Source: Anaerovorax odorimutans
GTDB lineage: Bacteria > Bacillota > Clostridia > Peptostreptococcales > Anaerovoracaceae
NCBI RefSeq assembly: GCF_024459955.1
Contig: NZ_JANFXK010000009.1
Coordinates: 1 to 64,000 of the forward strand
DNA: 64,000 bases
Reading direction: 5' to 3'
The notes beneath the pieces are model-generated. The model did not search any database. It was not told the origin of the DNA and saw nothing but the letters and a program-made list of their open reading frames with translations. A program made the position numbers and the translations under genes. This document shows positions 57,497 to 64,000 of this stretch, piece by piece; within the stretch, counting starts at the first letter, position 1, and the number at the start of each line of letters is the position of its first letter.

Positions 57497-60343
57497 TCAC
57501 TCCTTCGATCCAAGGCTGATCCGATCCAGGATTGAGATCAGCGCCTCATAATCAATGGGCTTGGAAACATGATCGTTCATCCCTGCTGCCAGAGATTTGG
57601 CGATATCCTCCGCAAAGGCGTTGGCTGTCAGAGCGATGATGGGAATGCTCTCCGCCTGCGAATGACCGCATCTGCGAATCTCCTTTGTCGCTGTGTAGCC
57701 ATCCATAACCGGCATCTGCAGATCCATCAGAATCACCTGATACGTGCCTGCGGCAGATGCGGAGAACATACGGAAGGCTTCCAGCCCGTTTCCCGCGCCG
57801 TCCACCGTAAATCCGGCCTCCTCAAGAATGGTGCGGGCAATTTCCATGTTAAGGGAATTGTCCTCTGCCAGCAGAATACGCACGCCTTTCCGTTGCTCAC
57901 TGCTGATGCGGGGCTCCTGCTCTTCCCGTTGGGAAGAATCTGCGCCTTCGGATACAGGCTCCTTCCTGTCCTCATCGAGTTTGAGATACAGAGTCACCGT
58001 AAACCGGCTGCCTTTATCCTTTTCGCTCTCCGCCCGGATATCTCCCTGCATGGCGGAAACAATCCCCTGAGCAATGGACATTCCCAGCCCAGTTCCCGGC
58101 ATATGGCGGACCTGGGCGTCATCAGCCCGGGAGAAGGGCAGGAAAACATGTTTTAAAAAATCTTCATCCATGCCAATGCCTGTATCCTCTACAGTGAAAA
58201 CAAAGCATCCCCGGCCGGGCATACACACTTGTTTTTCTTTGACTGCCACAAAAATGCTGCCGCCCGCCATGGTATATTTCACTGCGTTGTCGATCAGGTT
58301 GACCATCACCTGCCGGATCCTTCCCGTATCGCCCAGAAGCCTGTCATGGACAATGTCCGCAGCCCGGAACTCGATGTTCTGTCTTTTGGCCTGTGCCTCA
58401 GGCCTGGTCATATCGGTGAGCTCTTGCATTACTTCGGCAAGGGAAAATGGCTCTTCCGAAAGCTCCAGCTGTCCCTTTTCAATCTTTGACATATCGAGTA
58501 TCTCATTGATGAGGTTCAGCAGATAGTTTCCGGATACTGTGATTTTTTTCAGACACTCCCGGATTTTTTCCGGATCATCTGTGTGGGCGGACGCAATGCT
58601 GACCATACCCAGAATCGCATTCATAGGAGTACGGATATCGTGGGACATCTGCGCCAGAAAACTGCTTTTCGCTTCATTGGCGTCCTTAGCCGCTTCGTAG
58701 GCTGCGTGAAGCGCCCTTCGGTTTCGCTCTTCCTGCTCCTTTTCCTCCTCTACGCTATGGGAAGCGAGGATAATCTTTTCCGGAACGCCGTTTCGGGTCT
58801 CCGCAAGAATGATATGCACCCGCATCCATCCGAAAAATCCCCCGTAATCCCTGCGGAATTCCAGCGAGTAGAAGGTATCTCCGCCGCTGATTCTGCTCAC
58901 GATCTCCTCTGCGGAAAGCTCTCTGATAAAAGCGGGACGGTCCTCTTCATAAATAAACGACTGACAGCAGGTTTCAATCAAATCCGGGTAGCTGTCATTC
59001 TCCCCCATCCGTACGGACAGATCCCGGAGCCAGTTGTACGCTTGAAACGTTTTTTCCGCTAAATCTATATAGAACACGGAATGATAAAAGGAGGATAACC
59101 CCTGTATGATATTCTGATACTCAAAATACAGTTTCTTGTTTTGTTCTTCTTCCAATTCTTTCAGCTTTTGTTCATTAATGTTCATATTGGCAAAGACGGC
59201 CTTGGTAACAATTCCGTCTTTTATTTCCGCAACACTGAACCGAGCGCGCACCCACTGAATGCTGTCCGGATAAATTCTCCGGAAATCCACGTCGTATACC
59301 GGCTGCGCTGCGGAAAGAACCCGCCTGAGAAATTCCGGAGTTCCTGCTCTGCGCATCTTCTCCTGATCTTCTTTTAAAACATACCTGTCTACGAATTTAT
59401 TGTAGTATGTATGAAGATTTCCCTTGGGGAATTCCCTCTGCCGGTAGATCATTGTTTCCTGCCAGATCGGCTCTTCAATATTGTTTTCCAAATCAAAGAG
59501 GTAGATGGAATAGTAGCACTGGCAAAGGTTCGCCAAAACGTCTTCTCTCCTTTTGGCCTCCTGCTTGTCATCCACATTCCGCACCGTAATCAGGACGCGT
59601 TCCTCCATATCCTGCCGAATATGCGCCGAATAATACGTATAATAGTGCAGTTCGCCCATATCGTCACAGAGCCGGAACATACCATCCTTATATTCATTTT
59701 TCCTGTACTCCGATGTATCGAGCATGCTGTCAAAGATGGCTTTATCTTCCGTGGGCATTTTGAGGCTCATCTGTCTGTAGAAGTCCTCAAAAGGGCCGCA
59801 GCTTTCCAGATGAAGGGATTTACCCGAATAATGGATACATTTGTATTCTGTTTTCGCCATGTCAATACTGATGACCAGGGTGTAGATCTGTGATATGGCT
59901 ACCTGAGCGGCCGTCATGACGGCCTCGTATTCCTGCTTCAGCATGACTGTATTGGTGATATTCTGATGATATCCCCGCAGGCAGATTCCGTTTTGAAAGC
60001 CTTCATCTCCTACGCCTCCGCAGCGAATAAAGATCCTGCCCCACTTGGGATGCGCCCAGGGGTACTGCACCTCGGCATGTTCATCCTGGGAAATCTTTTC
60101 CACAGCCGCCTGAATCATGGGGCGGTATGGAGGCTCAATACGTTCGTACCAATATTGGTAGCATTCCTCCGGCGTCAGATCCTCTTCCAGCCCCAGCAGT
60201 TCCTGCATGATGCTGTCCGCAAAGAATCTGGGAGCTTTCCCATTTTCCAGTTCGATGACCCATAAGCCGGTCTGGGCCTGCCTGAGTACCTCCTGCACTT
60301 TTCTCATGTCCTTAAAATGATCTGTCATTTGCGACGCTCCCAT
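57497..60343 (-). CDS. Hybrid sensor histidine kinase (PAS repeats, HisKA, ATPase, receiver)
   Basis: A 948-residue cytoplasmic kinase with no clear membrane helix. The first 545 residues hold three or four PAS-like sensor units (for example FRRIYPDSIQWVRARFSVAE and FRRDYGGFFGWMRVHIILAE). Then HisKA with SHDIRTPMNAILGM, the ATPase (NLIDNAVKYT, VEDTGIGMD, GTGLGMSI) and a C-terminal receiver (VILMDLQMPVMDG). It follows the other hybrid kinase by eight bases. No partner regulator is in view. Start at 60343 or five codons later. Confidence 0.9.
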   Translation of the reverse strand: MGASQMTDHFKDMRKVQEVLRQAQTGLWVIELENGKAPRFFADSIMQELLGLEEDLTPEECYQYWYERIEPPYRPMIQAAVEKISQDEHAEVQYPWAHPKWGRIFIRCGGVGDEGFQNGICLRGYHQNITNTVMLKQEYEAVMTAAQVAISQIYTLVISIDMAKTEYKCIHYSGKSLHLESCGPFEDFYRQMSLKMPTEDKAIFDSMLDTSEYRKNEYKDGMFRLCDDMGELHYYTYYSAHIRQDMEERVLITVRNVDDKQEAKRREDVLANLCQCYYSIYLFDLENNIEEPIWQETMIYRQREFPKGNLHTYYNKFVDRYVLKEDQEKMRRAGTPEFLRRVLSAAQPVYDVDFRRIYPDSIQWVRARFSVAEIKDGIVTKAVFANMNINEQKLKELEEEQNKKLYFEYQNIIQGLSSFYHSVFYIDLAEKTFQAYNWLRDLSVRMGENDSYPDLIETCCQSFIYEEDRPAFIRELSAEEIVSRISGGDTFYSLEFRRDYGGFFGWMRVHIILAETRNGVPEKIILASHSVEEEKEQEERNRRALHAAYEAAKDANEAKSSFLAQMSHDIRTPMNAILGMVSIASAHTDDPEKIRECLKKITVSGNYLLNLINEILDMSKIEKGQLELSEEPFSLAEVMQELTDMTRPEAQAKRQNIEFRAADIVHDRLLGDTGRIRQVMVNLIDNAVKYTMAGGSIFVAVKEKQVCMPGRGCFVFTVEDTGIGMDEDFLKHVFLPFSRADDAQVRHMPGTGLGMSIAQGIVSAMQGDIRAESEKDKGSRFTVTLYLKLDEDRKEPVSEGADSSQREEQEPRISSEQRKGVRILLAEDNSLNMEIARTILEEAGFTVDGAGNGLEAFRMFSASAAGTYQVILMDLQMPVMDGYTATKEIRRCGHSQAESIPIIALTANAFAEDIAKSLAAGMNDHVSKPIDYEALISILDRISLGSKE

Positions 60344-60351
60344 CCCTTTCC

Positions 60352-63141
60352 TCAGATAAAGACCTTTTTATATGCCAGCAGATTTACGATCAAATCCTCC
60401 GCCTCAAATGGCTTGGCGATGAATCCGTTCATCCCTGCTGCCAGAGCTTTTTCTCTGTCCTCCTTAAAGCTGTTGGCCGTCATGGCGATGATCCCAACCT
60501 CCTGGGCATCGTTTCTGTCCAGCCCCCGGATCCGGGAGGCTGCTTCAAGCCCGTTGAGGATCGGCATCTGCACATCCATAAGCACTGCCTGATAAAATCC
60601 TTCTTTTGAAGTGGAAAACATCTCTACGGTCTTTTGTCCGTCAGCAGCACGGAACACCTCCGCGCCTTCAAGCTCCAGCAGGGAAATAGCGATTTCCGCA
60701 TTGAGATCGTTGTCTTCCGCCAGAAGAATGTTCATTCCTGACAGTTGCTTTTCTTTATTCACATTGTCCGGGCGTTCATAGGCTTTCGCCCCCTCCGCCG
60801 ACAGCGGCAGTTCCAGGGTGAAGAAAAACTCCGAGCCTTCGCCCAGTCTACTCTTTACTTCCAGCCTGCTGCCCATGAGCTGGACCAGATTGCTGCTGAT
60901 CGCCAGACCCAAACCGGTTCCCTGGACGCTGCCATCGTTTTGCGAAAGCTGCTCAAAGGAGCCGAAAATCCGTTCAATATCTTCCTCCGGTATCCCGATT
61001 CCGGTATCCTTAACCCGAAATTCTATAAGTGCCCGATCGTTATCGCGCTTTTTTTCTTCTGCAGAGCAGCCGATCCGACCGCCCTTTGGCGTGAACTTGC
61101 AGGCATTGGATAAAAGATTCACCATTACCTGCGCCAGCCTGGTCTTATCTCCGATAAAACCGTCCTCCGTCAGGCTGTATGAAAAGTCGAGCTGCAAGTC
61201 TTTTTCCTTCGCCTGCAGGGAAAAGATATCTTCTATCTGCACAAGAAGCTGCTTTAAAGAAAACGGCTCGCTTTCTATGGTCATTTTATTGCTCTGCAGT
61301 TTGGACATATCCAATATGTCGTTGACAAGAGAAAGCAGAAACTTAGCCGAGGTATCGATTTTTTCCAGATTCTCGTTTATGCTGTCGGGGGCATTGTCGA
61401 TTCTCTTGCTCAAAGAGGTCAGCCCTATGATCGCATTCATCGGAGTCCGGATTTCATGGGACATGCGGGATAAAAAGTCCGATTTGGCCTGTGCCGTTTC
61501 TTCGGCTTTCTCTAGCTTCAGTTCCATTTCCCTGCTTTTCAGCCTGAGACGGCCGATCGTGAGGAATACGATAATCAACAGGATCACAAATCCGATCAGG
61601 AAGGCGACAACTGCTCCGATATGGGAGTACAGCATCGTTTTCAGGTCCGGCTGGCTGATTTGAGAGGAAATCAGGTTCTGCTGCCTGATACTTTCCACCT
61701 TCCTTTCATCCAGGCTGTTGACTGCCTTGCTTAAAATTGAATACAGTTCCACATCCGGCTTGTCGCTCATAGCGATGGAAACCGGCATTTGCTGATCACC
61801 GACCGCGCTCGGCGTCACATTTGCGTAATAGTGGCTGGTAAAAAGGGACTCCAGCAAAGCCGATGGGATCTCCATGTAATCCGCATCGCCTGCGTCCACT
61901 GCATCGAGGCATTTTTTAAAGGTTTCATAATAGGCTATCTTTTTATGATTTCCATCGTTGGGCGCCGACATCTCTTTTGGTACCGCGACAGTCAGATCAC
62001 CGCCGGAAAGTTCTGCCCGCTTATTTCGTATGATTACGGTGTTCAGCTGCGCGTACTGCTTTGTCAGTACCAGCTTTTGGCCGTTTGCCTGATAGGAATC
62101 GCTCAGATAGCTTCCCACGATATCTGCCTTCCCGCTTCGCATAAGCTCCATTGCGTCCGCGTACGAGCTGGCATAGACATATTCAAACTTCAGGCCCGTA
62201 AGGCCCCGGATCAGTTCGTAGACTTCGGGGACGATTCCCTTTAGCTCTCCATGCTGAATATAGGTAAGAGGATACCCGTCTTTAAGTACGGCTACCCGTA
62301 TGGGAGCGGATTTTTTGATATAATCTTTATCTTCCTTTGAAAGATCAATGGAATTGCTGTATGCGTTGGGGAAATATTTATCGTATAGTTCCTCGGCCAT
62401 ATTGGGGTTGGCCTCATAGATCTTTTCAATTGCCTGGTTCATCTGCTCACAGCTCTTTGTGTCACTTGCTTTGGTGACGATATAATAGGATTCCGCGGTA
62501 AACCTGGCACAGACGTTATAGGTGTCTTTCAGCGTTGCGTCGCTGGTCAGTATCAAATCCGTCTCTTTATTATCCAAACACTTTTCATATGCTTTTACAT
62601 CCTCATATTCCTTGATTTTGCAGGTAAGCTGGTTGGCCTTGAGGAACACCTTCAGTCTCTCGATTTTGCCGACAGCTTTTTTATACACGCCGATTGTTTT
62701 ACCGTTTAAGGTGGTTACATCAAAACTCTTGATCGACGAATCGTCTTTTCTGCTGCCCAGAAGGCAATAATTGGAGCCAACGGCATACTGGGGATAAGCA
62801 AAGTACTGCTCGTATTCTTTTTGATAGAGCATGCCTCCCATCAGATCATATTTGCCTTCGGCCATTCCGGTCAGCAGCTCCTCCACATCGCCTGTCACGA
62901 ATTTATACTTCCATCCCGTATATTTGGCAATTTCCATGAGCCAGTCATAAATAAGGCCTCCGTACGTACCGTCCTTATACACTTCCTGAAGGCCTTTTGT
63001 CTCAGGAAAGGCCACAGTCAGCACCTGCTGCTGTTCGCCCTTTGCCGTATCTTCTGCTCCAAAGACGGGCGCTGCCGCCAGAGAGAATAATAATATTATT
63101 GCAATCAGTAAAACACTGCCTGTTCTCATCCGTTTCTTCAT
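60352..63141 (-). CDS. Hybrid sensor kinase with two periplasmic-binding-type sensor domains (BvgS-like)
   Basis: A 929-residue membrane kinase. Residues 1-29 are a signal sequence; two extracellular SBP_bac_3 domains follow (about 38-265 and 275-500), then one helix (about 508-530), HisKA (SRMSHEIRTPMNAIIGL), the ATPase (NLLSNACKFT, VKDTGIGIP, GTGLGLAI) and a receiver (AVLMDVQMPILNG). The sensor probably binds amino acids or similar solutes outside the cell. It starts the two-kinase operon behind its own promoter. Confidence 0.92.
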   Translation of the reverse strand: MKKRMRTGSVLLIAIILLFSLAAAPVFGAEDTAKGEQQQVLTVAFPETKGLQEVYKDGTYGGLIYDWLMEIAKYTGWKYKFVTGDVEELLTGMAEGKYDLMGGMLYQKEYEQYFAYPQYAVGSNYCLLGSRKDDSSIKSFDVTTLNGKTIGVYKKAVGKIERLKVFLKANQLTCKIKEYEDVKAYEKCLDNKETDLILTSDATLKDTYNVCARFTAESYYIVTKASDTKSCEQMNQAIEKIYEANPNMAEELYDKYFPNAYSNSIDLSKEDKDYIKKSAPIRVAVLKDGYPLTYIQHGELKGIVPEVYELIRGLTGLKFEYVYASSYADAMELMRSGKADIVGSYLSDSYQANGQKLVLTKQYAQLNTVIIRNKRAELSGGDLTVAVPKEMSAPNDGNHKKIAYYETFKKCLDAVDAGDADYMEIPSALLESLFTSHYYANVTPSAVGDQQMPVSIAMSDKPDVELYSILSKAVNSLDERKVESIRQQNLISSQISQPDLKTMLYSHIGAVVAFLIGFVILLIIVFLTIGRLRLKSREMELKLEKAEETAQAKSDFLSRMSHEIRTPMNAIIGLTSLSKRIDNAPDSINENLEKIDTSAKFLLSLVNDILDMSKLQSNKMTIESEPFSLKQLLVQIEDIFSLQAKEKDLQLDFSYSLTEDGFIGDKTRLAQVMVNLLSNACKFTPKGGRIGCSAEEKKRDNDRALIEFRVKDTGIGIPEEDIERIFGSFEQLSQNDGSVQGTGLGLAISSNLVQLMGSRLEVKSRLGEGSEFFFTLELPLSAEGAKAYERPDNVNKEKQLSGMNILLAEDNDLNAEIAISLLELEGAEVFRAADGQKTVEMFSTSKEGFYQAVLMDVQMPILNGLEAASRIRGLDRNDAQEVGIIAMTANSFKEDREKALAAGMNGFIAKPFEAEDLIVNLLAYKKVFI

Positions 63142-63181
63142 ATGATAACTACCTCTATGCTGCTATTTTGTGTTCTTCCTA

Positions 63182-63219
63182 TAACTTTATATTATAAGTT
63201 ATATACGTGTAGATAGCAA
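63182..63219 (-). promoter_or_regulatory. Promoter of the two-kinase operon
   Basis: TTGCTA (63214-63219), spacer 17, TATAAT (63191-63196) on the minus strand. TAACTT-N8-AAGTTA (63182-63201) is a dyad over the -10 box and may be an operator. Confidence 0.7.
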
Positions 63220-63287
63220 CCAATACCGCCGTTATACAAATTACTTTTTACGGATTGAAGATGATATCGGTCTCACCGTAACAAGGC

Positions 63288-63345
63288 AAAAAACGCTGTG
63301 CGATCACTTTCTCCATCCGGGGCAGCCTTCAATGGTACAGCGTTT
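63288..63345 (-). terminator. Terminator of the partial MFS gene
   Basis: AAAACGCTGT and its complement (arms ending near 63299 and 63345) form a 10-bp stem with a long loop, followed on the minus strand by T6. The last codons and stop of the MFS gene lie inside the loop. Confidence 0.65.
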
Positions 63346-64000
63346 TCTCCAGCCAAAGCCAATGCACAGTCCGGCGGCGATCAGCAGGGCCAGAATTCCA
63401 AAAAGCACATAGATATAGCTCCCGGTAAGGTCATAGATAAAGCCGTAAGCAGGTATGAGAATGATGGATGCCAGCGGCGCGCCCATTGAAACTTTCGCAT
63501 AGATTTTTTCATAGTCTTTGCGCCCATAAAACTGCAGTGTCAGGATTGGAGCCAGCACCATGATTCCCGAGCTGACCAGTCCGTGCAGAAAGGTGGCTGT
63601 CCCAAAAACAAGGAAGCCGGACGGGCTGATGAAAAAGGCCAGAACTGCCAGAATACCGATGCCGATCAGCCCGTAGCAGGTCCTGAGGCTTCCGATTCTG
63701 TCGCTGACCATACCGATGGCGATGGAGCCGATGGCGCTGCCCACAGAAGCGAAAGCCAGCGCCGTACCGGTAGCTTTTACCGAATACCCCAAAACTGACC
63801 CATAGATCGGTATGTGCTGCGTAAATACACCGGCCCCTGTGATGGCAATCATAAACAGAAGCAGCAGATAGAAGGACGCTGAGTGAAGCGCCGTTTTTTC
63901 TGAAACAGCCAGCTCACTGCCAAAGCCGTTTTCTTCTCTTTTCTCCCCCTTTGTTTCTCCATAAGGTTCCAATCCCTTATCTTGGGGCCTTCCCCGCAGC
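63304..64000 (-). CDS. MFS transporter, C-terminal half (5' end outside the window)
   Basis: About 232 residues are visible; the frame stays open to the right edge. The first visible part, RPQDKGLEPYGETK, is the typical central loop of an MFS protein (RPxDKGxxPYG), and six helices follow, with the repeat loop SVGSAIGSIAIGMVSDRIGS between helices 8 and 9. It resembles the OFA or monocarboxylate-type MFS group. The N-terminal six helices lie beyond the window, so this is truncation by the window edge, not a pseudogene. Confidence 0.85.
   Translation of the reverse strand, partial: LRGRPQDKGLEPYGETKGEKREENGFGSELAVSEKTALHSASFYLLLLFMIAITGAGVFTQHIPIYGSVLGYSVKATGTALAFASVGSAIGSIAIGMVSDRIGSLRTCYGLIGIGILAVLAFFISPSGFLVFGTATFLHGLVSSGIMVLAPILTLQFYGRKDYEKIYAKVSMGAPLASIILIPAYGFIYDLTGSYIYVLFGILALLIAAGLCIGFGWRKRCTIEGCPGWRK

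Noticed and set aside
1-64000. tRNA, rRNA, CRISPR arrays, insertion sequences, prophage genes
   Set aside because: No cloverleaf ending in CCA context, no spaced repeat array, no transposase, integrase or phage structural protein was seen on either strand.

Overview
This window reads as a chromosome segment of an anaerobic Firmicute of the class Clostridia. The evidence is strong AGGAGG-type ribosome binding sites, an FMN riboswitch in front of a RibZ-type transporter, CheC and CheD in the chemotaxis set, a BlaI/BlaR1 pair, CoA-dependent fermentation enzymes with EtfB, and several sigma-54 activators. Most of it is near 50 % G+C. The acyl-CoA dehydrogenase end (1-1400) is richer in G+C, and a two-gene ATPase/TOPRIM cassette (55486-57474) is clearly AT-rich. 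The genus cannot be named from the sequence alone. Both ends cut a gene: EtfB on the left, an MFS transporter on the right.

Region 1 (1-10857) is a sigma-54-controlled acid catabolism locus. A minus-strand operon holds crotonase, CoA-transferase, acyl-CoA dehydrogenase and EtfB. Next to it are a PAS-AAA+ activator, a TRAP transporter and, divergently, two 3-hydroxyacyl-CoA dehydrogenase paralogues. Three near-consensus -24/-12 promoters and four copies of a shared element tie them together. Region 2 (10919-16887) holds a zinc-ribbon membrane protein, the riboflavin transporter with its riboswitch, and a GPH symporter plus YtcJ-like amidohydrolase next to a LuxR-type regulator. Region 3 (16997-20894) holds small accessory genes: VOC, GNAT, a TfoX-GyrI fusion, a WYL regulator and a phosphoesterase.

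Region 4 (20919-30026) interleaves two circuits. BlaI/BlaR1 (20982-23100) and a MecA-like transpeptidase (27899-29956) share TTACA-N2-TGTAA operators and form a likely beta-lactam-inducible regulon. Between them sits a sigma-54-controlled M20 hydrolase plus BCCT transporter with its own activator. Region 5 (30137-43320) contains a nitroreductase, DUF445, dGTPase, arylamine N-acetyltransferase, MATE and CDF transporters, a HypR/MerA(RclA)-like hypohalous-stress operon, and a MarR regulator with a FUSC protein and an ABC exporter that share an operator.

Region 6 (43454-52727) is one long chemosensory operon: two CheW-like proteins, CheR, CheY, MCP, CheC, CheD, a response-regulator diguanylate cyclase, CheA, CheW and an ArsR-type regulator. 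It shows no CheB and no flagellar gene. Region 7 (52788-64000) carries a translation-GTPase fused to a Rae1/YacP-like NYN nuclease, the AT-rich AAA ATPase/TOPRIM pair directly upstream of it (a possible defence module), two large hybrid histidine kinases, and the C-terminal half of an MFS transporter. No tRNA, rRNA, CRISPR array or insertion sequence was seen.
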